From assembly GCF_000729995.1 (NCBI RefSeq), contig NZ_JNFG01000037.1, positions 1 through 64,000 of the forward strand: 64,000 bases of DNA, read 5' to 3'. This DNA comes from Caballeronia sordidicola (GTDB lineage: Bacteria > Pseudomonadota > Gammaproteobacteria > Burkholderiales > Burkholderiaceae). Below, in pieces: positions 8,294 through 15,388 of the stretch. Position 1 is the first letter of the stretch, and every line of letters starts with the position of its first letter. Both the position numbers and the translations under genes were made by a program. The notes beneath the pieces were generated by a model that did not search any database, was not told where the DNA came from, and was given only the letters and a program-made list of their open reading frames with translations.

Positions 8294-9367
8294 TTAGAAC
8301 GCGTGATGAATCCCGGCGAGCACCGCCACCTGATTGCGGTTACTCGATACACCCGCCGTGAACAGCGCGGCATTCGCCCCTGAGCTGGCGCGCTCGTACA
8401 ACGCATTCACATACACCTGCGTCATCTTCGACAGCAGATAGATGTCACCAATCTCGAACTGCGTATAGCGCGCGCCGGCGAATGTCGTCGTGGCTGCACC
8501 GCCCGCGATCCAGTTGTCCGGGACCATCTTCCACGTCGCGCCCGCATCGTAGCTCTGGAACAGGTTGGACACGCTATTCGATTGCAGCTTCACGCGCGTG
8601 TACAAAGCGTGCGTTACCACGTTGCCGATCGTGTAGGAAACACCTGCGCCCATGTTCTCGACTTTATCGGCGGTATAGGTTGCGGCCGGCTGGTTCTGAA
8701 AAGTCACGTAGCCGAGTGTCGAGACGGAGACCGTGCGGTTATGTTCGTTCGAATAAGTCGCGGCCGCGGTGAAGGGGCCGTTCGCGTAACTCACGCCGAA
8801 ACTATCTGACTTGCCCGTAGAGAAGTTGGTCGTGTTGCCCAGACCCAGCATCGCGCCGAAGGTGAGCCCGTGATAATTCGCCGAGGTGAACTTCACCGAG
8901 TTGTCATAGGGAACCACGCCGGTGTCCGCGAGTTCGTCGATATTGCCGGGATGGAACGCGTACCAGCTTGCCGCTTGATACCCCGTGGACAGCGGTCCGA
9001 GGTAATCAAACGAAAACGGCGTTTGATGCCCTAAGGTGACCTTGCCGAACTGGTCCGAACTAAGGCCCACATAAGCCTGCCGGTTAAACTCGACACCGCT
9101 CTTCGCAAAGGCGCCGGTGTTCGTATAGAAGCCATTCTCCAGCACCACGATCGACTGCAGCCCGCCGCCCAGATCCTCGACCGCGCGAATGCCCCAACGG
9201 TCCGGCTGCATGTTGCCTTGCTCTTCCATCCATTTGGCGTGGCCTCCGCTGTTGCTGATGTACGCAATGCCTGCATCCAGGCTGCCGTACAACGTCACGG
9301 AACTCTGCGCCCACGCGCCCGATGCAACGCCGGCCCCGATCAACCCCGCCGCGATGATGTGTTTCAC
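8294..9367 (-). CDS. Outer-membrane porin, Burkholderia trimeric type
   Basis: 357 residues. A GTG start at 9367 is chosen because it has a good ribosome-binding site (GGAGAACGTAAG) and begins a classic signal peptide, MKHIIAAGLIGAGVASGAWA, with the mature protein starting at QSSVTLYGSLDAGI. The frame is open further upstream, but that extension would bury the signal peptide. The Gram-negative porin pattern runs throughout: amphipathic strands, NRQAYVGLSSDQFGKVTLGHQ near residue 110, and a terminal Phe (GIHHAF). It faces away from the Rieske operon, shares the intergenic region with it, and probably admits the pathway substrate. Confidence 0.95.
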   Translation of the reverse strand: MKHIIAAGLIGAGVASGAWAQSSVTLYGSLDAGIAYISNSGGHAKWMEEQGNMQPDRWGIRAVEDLGGGLQSIVVLENGFYTNTGAFAKSGVEFNRQAYVGLSSDQFGKVTLGHQTPFSFDYLGPLSTGYQAASWYAFHPGNIDELADTGVVPYDNSVKFTSANYHGLTFGAMLGLGNTTNFSTGKSDSFGVSYANGPFTAAATYSNEHNRTVSVSTLGYVTFQNQPAATYTADKVENMGAGVSYTIGNVVTHALYTRVKLQSNSVSNLFQSYDAGATWKMVPDNWIAGGAATTTFAGARYTQFEIGDIYLLSKMTQVYVNALYERASSGANAALFTAGVSSNRNQVAVLAGIHHAF

Positions 9368-9459
9368 CTTACGTTCTCCTAATTGTTCAATTGATTCGCG
9401 AGCTCTGATTTCCCCCGCCGCGCATTCCCGTTCCCTCAAGTCGAGTGATTCATTGGTTT

Positions 9460-9475
9460 GTTCCACCTATGGATC
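9460..9475. promoter_or_regulatory. IclR-like operator of the porin gene (degenerate)
   Basis: GTTCCACCTATGGATC matches the oxygenase-operon operator (GTTCCGTATATGGAAC) with one arm base changed. It is centred 29 bp downstream of the porin -10 box. A second partial copy containing CCTATGGA lies at 9485-9492, 19 bp from the first. Confidence 0.5.
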
Positions 9476-9493
9476 AACGTCTTGCCTATGGAA

Positions 9494-9499
9494 AGTATA
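9494..9499 (-). promoter_or_regulatory. Porin promoter -10 box
   Basis: Read on the minus strand this is TATACT. A weak -35 (TTTTTC) lies 17 bp upstream of it. It is about 130 bp before the porin GTG start. Confidence 0.45.
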
Positions 9500-9696
9500 T
9501 TCAGTTTTTGAGCTGGGAAAAAATAAATTCGTGCGATCGGAAATTGTGACCCAACGGATCTGACGGGCACCCAAAATGGGGCATAACTAACTGTTTTGAA
9601 AGAAAAAGCTCGGTACGCATGCACGTCCTGTATGAGCGGTGAATTCGCCAATCTTCAGTCCACTAAGTGTTTTCACTGAGAGCGTCATTTTTCTTT

Positions 9697-9724
9697 TTGA
9701 TCAGCGAGAAACCGCTTCTATAAT
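9697..9724 (+). promoter_or_regulatory. Sigma-70 promoter of the Rieske operon
   Basis: A TTGATC -35 (9697-9702) and a perfect TATAAT -10 (9719-9724) are separated by 16 bp. Transcription would start near 9731, just ahead of the operator palindrome. Confidence 0.7.
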
Positions 9725-9742
9725 GACCACATGTAAATCAAC

Positions 9743-9758
9743 GTTCCGTATATGGAAC
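9743..9758. promoter_or_regulatory. IclR-type operator of the Rieske operon
   Basis: GTTCCGTATATGGAAC has perfect GTTCC/GGAAC arms and a near-palindromic centre, as is usual for IclR-family sites. It lies downstream of the -10 box, over the start of the transcript, which suggests repression lifted by the inducer. Confidence 0.65.
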
Positions 9759-9783
9759 AAACAAACCCCGGAGGAAGTGAGCA

Positions 9784-10101
9784 ATGGCTGAGCAATGGCG
9801 TTGCGCCGGACAGGCCGGTGATCTGTCGGAGGACTCTCCGATCGAATACAAGATCGAAGGCGGCGCGGAGGTCGGTATTTATCGCGTGGGCGACGAGTTG
9901 TATGCGCTCGAGAACGTGTGTCCGCATGCGTTTGCGCTGCTGACACAAGGTTTTATCGATGGCGACACGGTCGAATGTCCGTTGCACGAAGCCGTTTTTC
10001 ATATTCCGACGGGCAAGTGCCTGAAAGAGCCCGGTGGCCGCGACTTGAAGACCTACTCGGTTCGACTCGCCGGCGAAGAAATCCAGATCAAGGTGGAATG
10101 A
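9784..10101 (+). CDS. Rieske-type [2Fe-2S] ferredoxin
   Basis: 105 residues. The Rieske ligands are CPHAF (Cys46, His48) and CPLHEAVF (Cys65, His68). This is the small soluble electron carrier of three-component Rieske oxygenases, passing electrons from a flavoprotein reductase to the terminal oxygenase. The presumed reductase (20346-21575) and oxygenase (10466-11536) are both in the same gene run. A GGAGG ribosome-binding site precedes the ATG. It is the first gene after the operon promoter. Confidence 0.93.
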   Translation: MAEQWRCAGQAGDLSEDSPIEYKIEGGAEVGIYRVGDELYALENVCPHAFALLTQGFIDGDTVECPLHEAVFHIPTGKCLKEPGGRDLKTYSVRLAGEEIQIKVE

Positions 10102-10102
10102 C

Positions 10103-10432
10103 ATGGCAACGAATGACGCTCCTCGCGAAGTAACCATCAACTTCAATCCCTCGCTCAAGCCGTGGCTTGCGCCGGAGCCGAACAACGTGGCCGGCAAGGG
10201 CGTGATCGAAAAGCCGGGCGAGACGGAAAACTTCATCTGGCAAACGCGCAAGGCCGAGCCGACGCAATACGAAAACGACTTCGGCGATGCGCTCGAACGC
10301 GTGTTCGATGCCGGTGCGGTCGAGCTCGATCAGGTCGTCAACGGCTTGAACGGTATCGGCTTTCGTACGCCCGAGGGCGCTGCGTGGACCGAAGAGCGGC
10401 TCGCCGCCGAGTTCCGCACGCTGGCCGATTGA
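10103..10432 (+). CDS. Small protein with recombinase-like HTH motif
   Basis: 109 residues, starting one base after the ferredoxin stop. The C-terminal third (VNGLNGIGFRTPEGAAWTEERLAAEFRTLAD) resembles the 'LN..G..T..G..W' helix-turn-helix segment of serine recombinases, but no catalytic domain is present. The N-terminal half (INFNPSLKPWLAPEPNNVAGKGVIEKP) is not recognisable to me. Small proteins of this kind occur beside Rieske oxygenases, and the role is unknown. Lying between the ferredoxin and oxygenase genes, it may be an assembly or accessory subunit rather than a DNA-binding protein. Confidence 0.75.
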   Translation: MATNDAPREVTINFNPSLKPWLAPEPNNVAGKGVIEKPGETENFIWQTRKAEPTQYENDFGDALERVFDAGAVELDQVVNGLNGIGFRTPEGAAWTEERLAAEFRTLAD

Positions 10433-10465
10433 ACGCCGCATCAACCGATATCAGGAGTTAAGTAG

Positions 10466-11536
10466 ATGACGTCTCCCAATACAGATAACGTGACCGCTGG
10501 GATTGAACCGGTTCAGGCGTACCTCGATCGAGGCTTGCGCAATTATTGGTACCCCGTTGCGCCGAGTTGGCAAGTGGCGAATGCGCCGATCGGTCTGACC
10601 CGGCTAGGCGACCAGATCGTGTTGTGGCGCGACAAGGACGGCCAGATTCATGCGCTTGAAGATCGTTGCCCGCATCGTGGCGCGCGTCTGTCACTCGGAT
10701 GGAACCTCGGCGGCAGCGTGGCATGCTGGTATCACGGTATCGAGGTGGATGGCAGCGGCACCGTGCAGAAGGTGCCGGCCGTGTCCGCGTGTCCGCTCGA
10801 AGGGCAGAAGTGCGTGAAGTCGTATCCGGCACAAGAACATGCGGGCGCGATCTTTCTCTGGTTCGGCGATGACGCGAACAAGGAACCCGCACCGCTGCAA
10901 TTACCGGAAGAGCTGGTCGGCGAGGAATACGCGAGCTTCCTGTGCATGTCGCACTGGAAGTGCAATTACCAGTACGCAATCGACAACGTCATGGACCCGA
11001 TGCATGGCGCGTATCTGCACGCCACGTCCCACTCCATGGCCGACGGCGACAAGCAAGCCGACATGCGCGTGCGCAAGACGGACACCGGCTTGATGTTCGA
11101 AAAGGTCGGCCAGCGCGACGTCAATTTCGACTGGGTCGAGATCGGTGAAACGGGTTGCCTGTGGATGCGCCTGGCGATTCCGTACAAGAAGAAGTTCGGT
11201 CCGGGTGGCAACTTTGGAATCATCGGCTTCGCTGTTCCTGTCGATGAAAACAATTGCCAGGTCTATTTCTGGCGTACCCGCAAGGTCTCGGGCTGGCAGC
11301 GTGATGCATGGAAATTCATGTATCGCAACCGTCTCGAAGGACTCCATTGGGCGGTGCTGGAACAGGATCGATACGTACTCGAAAGCATGGCGCCGAATGC
11401 GCGTGACCACGAGTTCCTGTATCAGCACGATGTCGGCATGACGCGTGTGCGCCGCATGTTCAAGCAACGCGCGCAACAACATCTTGCCGCGCTCGACGCG
11501 TTGAAGGCTCAACAGCCGGAGCACGGTCATGCGTGA
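10466..11536 (+). CDS. Rieske non-heme iron oxygenase, alpha subunit
   Basis: 356 residues. The N-terminal Rieske centre is CPHRGARLSLG (Cys68, His70) and CWYHG (Cys87, His90). The catalytic iron site is DPMHGAYLH (Asp177, His180, His185), which fits the D-x2-H-x4-H pattern. The length and the lack of an adjacent beta-subunit gene place it with alpha-only oxygenases such as vanillate demethylase and phenoxybenzoate dioxygenase. It would hydroxylate or demethylate an aromatic ring using electrons from the ferredoxin at 9784. AGGAG lies 9 bp before ATG. Its stop overlaps the next start by 8 bp. The substrate is not known. Confidence 0.93.
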   Translation: MTSPNTDNVTAGIEPVQAYLDRGLRNYWYPVAPSWQVANAPIGLTRLGDQIVLWRDKDGQIHALEDRCPHRGARLSLGWNLGGSVACWYHGIEVDGSGTVQKVPAVSACPLEGQKCVKSYPAQEHAGAIFLWFGDDANKEPAPLQLPEELVGEEYASFLCMSHWKCNYQYAIDNVMDPMHGAYLHATSHSMADGDKQADMRVRKTDTGLMFEKVGQRDVNFDWVEIGETGCLWMRLAIPYKKKFGPGGNFGIIGFAVPVDENNCQVYFWRTRKVSGWQRDAWKFMYRNRLEGLHWAVLEQDRYVLESMAPNARDHEFLYQHDVGMTRVRRMFKQRAQQHLAALDALKAQQPEHGHA

Positions 11537-12284
11537 CGCGCTTGCCGGACGCCGCATTCTTGTCACCGGTGGCGCGCGCGGATTGGGCGCGGCGTTTGTC
11601 ACGTCGCTGGCCCAAGCGGGTGCGCGAGTGGCATTTGGCGACGTGCTGGAAGACGAAGGCCGAACACTTGCGAAGACGTTGAACGAAGCGGGTTATCGCG
11701 TGGACTTCGTGCCGCTCGATCTGAACGATACGGCGAGCATTCAGAGGTGCGTTGCGACGAGCGCCGAGTTGATGGGCGGTATCGACGGGCTGATCAACAA
11801 CGCGGCGATCACGAATTCAGGCGGCAAGTCTGCCGACGAACTGAGCACCGCGACGTGGGACGCCGTCATGAACGTCAACGTTCGCGGAACCTGGCTTATG
11901 AGCATTGCGGCTATGCCGCATCTTCGTGATTCAGGTCGGGGCAGCATCGTGAATATTGCGTCCGATACAGCCCTTTGGGGCGCACCAAAACTGCTCGCGT
12001 ATGTCGCGAGCAAGGGCGCCGTCATTGCGATGACCCGATCGCTTGCCCGCGAGTTCGGTGCGCATGGCATCACGGTGAACGCCATTGCGCCTGGACTGAC
12101 CGAAGTCGAGGCGACCGCGTACGTGCCGGCTGAACGCCACGAGTATTACATGAAGGGACGCGCGCTCAATCGAGCGCAGGTTCCCGACGACGTGAACGGT
12201 CCCGTCCTGTTTCTCTTGTCCGATGCAGCCCGCTTCGTCACCGGCCAGTTATTGCCGGTGAACGGCGGCTTCGTCATGAACTGA
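11529..12284 (+). CDS. SDR-family oxidoreductase (canonical)
   Basis: 251 residues with the classical short-chain dehydrogenase pattern: TGGARGLG at the N-terminus for NAD(P) binding, NNA near residue 90, NIAS for the catalytic Ser, and YVASK for Tyr and Lys. The C-terminus LPVNGGFVMN is also typical. It overlaps the oxygenase stop (ATGCGTGA), so it is co-translated with it. A plausible role is rearomatisation of a cis-dihydrodiol or oxidation of an alcohol made by the oxygenase; this is inferred from position. Confidence 0.9.
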   Translation: MRDALAGRRILVTGGARGLGAAFVTSLAQAGARVAFGDVLEDEGRTLAKTLNEAGYRVDFVPLDLNDTASIQRCVATSAELMGGIDGLINNAAITNSGGKSADELSTATWDAVMNVNVRGTWLMSIAAMPHLRDSGRGSIVNIASDTALWGAPKLLAYVASKGAVIAMTRSLAREFGAHGITVNAIAPGLTEVEATAYVPAERHEYYMKGRALNRAQVPDDVNGPVLFLLSDAARFVTGQLLPVNGGFVMN

Positions 12285-12332
12285 TTCAGTGAATCAAGCA
12301 GCAACAAACTCAACGTGTTGAAGGAGCAATCA

Positions 12333-12860
12333 ATGGCCGATGCGGATATCGAACGCAAGTCGTGGGAACAGCCCGAAGAAGCGAGTTTTTCACAATGGAT
12401 GGACTCGCGCGTCGCGCGTCTTGAAACGCGCAAGTACGACTGGGACGCGCTGAAGTTCCAGGCGGATTACGACCCGAAGTATCGTCGGGCACAAATGCGT
12501 TATGTCGGCACGGGCGGCACGGGCGTGGCGAAGGATGTCAACACGGTTCCGGCCGGCGGCTTCACGTTCTCGACCATGGTCATTCCGGCCGGAAACATTG
12601 GTCCGAGCCATATTCATATGGATGTCGAAGAAATTTTCTTCGTGATTCGCGGAAAGATGAAAGTGGTGTGCGAGAAGGACGGCGAGTCGTGGGAAACGGT
12701 TGTCGGTGAGCGTGACCTGATCTCGGTGCCGCCGGGCGTGTACCGCACGGAAATCAATATCGGCGATGAAGACGCGCTCATGTGCGTGATGCTAGGCGCG
12801 GCTAAGCCGATCACGCCGACGTATCCGCCCGATTCCCCGCTGGCCCGGCTTAAGCGCTAA
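12333..12860 (+). CDS. Cupin-domain protein
   Basis: 175 residues from the ATG at 12333, which has AAGGAG before it; a GTG 18 bp upstream is less likely. The first cupin motif is clear (GPSHIHMDVEEIFFVIRG), giving two His and one Glu as metal ligands. In the second motif (GERDLISVPPGVYRTEIN) the usual third His position is Arg. It could be a small dioxygenase, an isomerase or a binding protein for a pathway intermediate. It lies within the Rieske operon, 48 bp after the SDR. Confidence 0.82.
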   Translation: MADADIERKSWEQPEEASFSQWMDSRVARLETRKYDWDALKFQADYDPKYRRAQMRYVGTGGTGVAKDVNTVPAGGFTFSTMVIPAGNIGPSHIHMDVEEIFFVIRGKMKVVCEKDGESWETVVGERDLISVPPGVYRTEINIGDEDALMCVMLGAAKPITPTYPPDSPLARLKR

Positions 12861-12864
12861 GCCG

Positions 12865-13734
12865 ATGACATCGCCCGCTTTCTCACTTAGCCACGCTGAC
12901 GCGCTCGTTCGTTTCCCCGAGCAATGCGTTGATACCGCGCGAGGCACGATCGGTTATCGCAAGGCAGGGGGCAGGCACCTGCACACCATGCCGATCGTGA
13001 TGCTGCATGGTATTGGCTCGGGCGCCGCGTCCTGGGTGCGCCAGATGGAAACACTGCGAGACGCCCATCAGGTGCTTGCGTGGGACGCGCCAGGGTATGG
13101 CAAGTCGAGCCGCGTTAAGTCCGCCTCGCCGGTGGCATCGGACTATGCGGACGCGTTGAGCGACTGGCTCGATGCACTCGGGATCGAACGCTGCGTGCTC
13201 GTGGGCCATTCGCTCGGCGCAATCATGGCGGGCTCGTTCGCGAGCCGTCAGGCGGCGCGGGTAGCGGGACTGCTGTTGTTGTCGCCTGCGGGAGGATACG
13301 GCGCGGCACCGGCGCAGGTGCGTGAAGAGAAGCGCGATGCGCGCCTTGCGATGCTGGCTGAACTCGGGCCACAGGGCTTGGCTGAAAAACGCAGCGCGAA
13401 CATGCTGTCGGCCGATGCCGGTGAGGACGCGAAGGAATGGGTGCGCTGGAACATGGCACGCATCGATCCGGCCGGCTATGCGCAGGCGACGCATCTTCTC
13501 GCCAACGCGGATCTGGCGTCTGACCTGACGCACTTCAAAGGTCGCGTAGCGGTTGCAGTGGGCGCCGAAGACTCGATCACGCCGCCCGCTGCCTGCGAAC
13601 AGATCGCGAAAGCCGCCAACGTCAACCTGCAAGTGGTTCCCGGTGCGGGTCATGCGGGCTACATCGAAGCGCCGCTGCGCTACAGCGCCTTGATCGAGGC
13701 GTTCGGCACGCAGTGTAAGGGAGTGATGCAATGA
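12865..13734 (+). CDS. Alpha/beta hydrolase
   Basis: 289 residues. The nucleophile elbow GHSLG carries Ser116, the oxyanion segment MLHGIGSGAASW is near residue 46, WDAPGYGKS follows, and the catalytic His is in GAGHAGYIEAP. The pattern matches ring-cleavage-product hydrolases and related C-C or ester hydrolases. With the VOC protein at 19388 it could process a meta-cleavage product, but ester or lactone hydrolysis is equally possible. Its start lies 4 bp after the cupin stop, and its stop overlaps the second IclR gene as ATGA. Confidence 0.88.
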   Translation: MTSPAFSLSHADALVRFPEQCVDTARGTIGYRKAGGRHLHTMPIVMLHGIGSGAASWVRQMETLRDAHQVLAWDAPGYGKSSRVKSASPVASDYADALSDWLDALGIERCVLVGHSLGAIMAGSFASRQAARVAGLLLLSPAGGYGAAPAQVREEKRDARLAMLAELGPQGLAEKRSANMLSADAGEDAKEWVRWNMARIDPAGYAQATHLLANADLASDLTHFKGRVAVAVGAEDSITPPAACEQIAKAANVNLQVVPGAGHAGYIEAPLRYSALIEAFGTQCKGVMQ

Positions 13735-14594
13735 CAGCAGGAACCCTCGCCGTGACGGCTGATGACGCAGAGAAAGACGATGGCAATTACATCGTGCCTG
13801 GACTCGAACGAGGCTTGAAGATCCTGGCCGAATTCTCTCCGCGCGAGCCGGTGCTCGGTGCGCCGGAATTATCGAAGCGTCTGAAGATTCCACGCACAAC
13901 CGTTTTCCGTCTATTGCAGACGCTTGAGTCGCTCGGCTTCCTGGAGCGGGCGGACAAGGATCGCAACTACAGGCTGGGCGTTGCTGTATTGCGGCTGGGT
14001 TTCGAGTATCTCAGCTCGCTGGAGTTGACCGATCTCGGCTTGCCGATCATCGAAGCCTTGCGCACCTCGACGGGGCTCACGAGTCACATCCTGATTCGCG
14101 ATGGCCGCGACGTCGTGTTCGTGGCGAAGGCCCAGAGCCAGGAGCCGATCTTCAGTTCGGTGAAGGTCAATGTCGGTACGCGGCTGCCTGCCCACGCGAC
14201 CACGCACGGTCATGTGCTGATGGGGGATCTTTCCCTCGATGAACTGCGCGCGTTGTATCCCGAGCCCGTGCTCGAGCGTTATACGCGGCTCACGCCGGAG
14301 ACGGTCGAGGCGCTGTACGAGATGGTTCGCGCCGATGCCGAACGCGGTTATGCGATCAGCCAGTCATCGTTCGAGCGTGGCATATCGGTTGTCACCGCGC
14401 CGGTGCGCAACGACACGGGGCGCATTGTCGCGGTGATCACGACCACGATTCCGCGGCCGGAAATCGATGCAACGCTGCTGGATACCGGCCTGGTGGACAA
14501 GGTGCGTCATGCGGCCACCGAGTTGTCTTCACGCCTGAACTACCGGCCGGGCGCTCAAAGCAAATATCTGAAATCGCTAGGACTGAAATCATGA
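13731..14594 (+). CDS. IclR-family transcriptional regulator (copy 2)
   Basis: 287 residues, nearly colinear with the IclR protein at 7337-8248. It shares YIVPGLERGLKILAEFS, the HTH segment IPRTTVFRLLQTLESLGFLER, and the effector-domain blocks RLPAHATTHGHVLMGD and FERGISVVTAPVRN. It is embedded inside the catabolic operon and coupled on both sides by ATGA overlaps, so it is made together with the enzymes. Two close paralogues in one cluster suggest either two inducers or opposing activator and repressor roles. Which of them binds the operators near 9460 and 9743 cannot be told from the sequence. Confidence 0.93.
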   Translation: MTAGTLAVTADDAEKDDGNYIVPGLERGLKILAEFSPREPVLGAPELSKRLKIPRTTVFRLLQTLESLGFLERADKDRNYRLGVAVLRLGFEYLSSLELTDLGLPIIEALRTSTGLTSHILIRDGRDVVFVAKAQSQEPIFSSVKVNVGTRLPAHATTHGHVLMGDLSLDELRALYPEPVLERYTRLTPETVEALYEMVRADAERGYAISQSSFERGISVVTAPVRNDTGRIVAVITTTIPRPEIDATLLDTGLVDKVRHAATELSSRLNYRPGAQSKYLKSLGLKS

Positions 14595-15388
14595 TCCAGA
14601 TCGACCTCACAGGCCAGGTTGCCGTTATTACGGGCGGCTCCTCGGGCATCGGCCTGGCGACTGCGGAGCTGTTTCTGCGCGCCGGGGCATCGGTTGCAAT
14701 TTGTGGACGTGACGCCACGCGGCTTGAGGCCGCAGAAGCGCAACTGAGCAGTCAGTTCGCCGATGCTCAATTGCTCACAGTGCAATGCGACGTACTCGAT
14801 GCAAAGGATATCGAAGCATTTGCCGCAAAGGTCTCCGAGCACTTCGGCCGCGCCGACATGCTGCTGAACAACGCGGGTCAGGGCCGCGTGTCCACCTTCG
14901 CCGATACCACCGACGAAGCCTGGCGCGATGAACTCGACCTCAAGTATTTCAGCATCATTCGTCCGACCCGCGCGTTCCTGCCGATGCTGCGCGACGCACC
15001 GTCGCCGTCGATCGTCTGCGTGAATTCGCTGCTCGCGCTGCAGCCCGAGCCGCATATGGTCGCGACATCGTCGGCACGCGCCGGGGTGCTGAGCCTCGTC
15101 AAGTCGCTCGCCACCGAACTCGCGCCGCAACGCATTCGCGTCAATTCGATTCTGATCGGCATTGTGGAGTCGGGTCAATGGCGCCGCCGGCATGCGGCGC
15201 AGGCGCAGGACGGCCAGAGCTGGGAAGCATGGACAGCTGAACTTGCGCGCAAGAAAAACATTCCGCTTGGCCGCTTCGGACGTCCTGAAGAAGCGGCACA
15301 AGCACTCTTTTATCTGGCCACGAACCTGTCGTCCTATACGACTGGGAGCCATATCGATGTTTCCGGAGGATTTGCACGTCATGTCTAA
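14591..15388 (+). CDS. SDR-family protein lacking catalytic Tyr and Lys
   Basis: 265 residues. The nucleotide-binding motif TGGSSGIG (14-21) and NNAG (93-96) are present, and Ser146 is in place. At the expected YxxxK position, 13 residues after Ser146, the sequence is TSSAR, giving Thr159 and Arg163. The C-terminus (TTGSHIDVSGGF) is normal. The gene is clearly intact and coupled to its neighbours, so this looks like a diverged function rather than decay. It may use another residue, catalyse a non-redox step, or act as a non-catalytic partner. Confidence 0.88.
   Translation: MIQIDLTGQVAVITGGSSGIGLATAELFLRAGASVAICGRDATRLEAAEAQLSSQFADAQLLTVQCDVLDAKDIEAFAAKVSEHFGRADMLLNNAGQGRVSTFADTTDEAWRDELDLKYFSIIRPTRAFLPMLRDAPSPSIVCVNSLLALQPEPHMVATSSARAGVLSLVKSLATELAPQRIRVNSILIGIVESGQWRRRHAAQAQDGQSWEAWTAELARKKNIPLGRFGRPEEAAQALFYLATNLSSYTTGSHIDVSGGFARHV

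Larger units (their letters stand above)
9368..9783. other. Divergent promoter region of porin and Rieske operon
   Basis: This 416-bp gap contains the porin promoter and an operator on the left and the Rieske operon promoter and operator on the right (separate entries). The middle (about 9500-9690) is A/T-rich and has no gene that I can support. Confidence 0.7.

Noticed and set aside
9368..9466. Extended N-terminus for the porin
   Set aside because: The extra 33 residues would precede a perfect signal peptide; GTG at 9367 has a good ribosome-binding site.
10103..10432. Mobile-element recombinase
   Set aside because: Only the HTH-like segment is present, the catalytic domain is missing, and no inverted repeats or insertion scars surround it.
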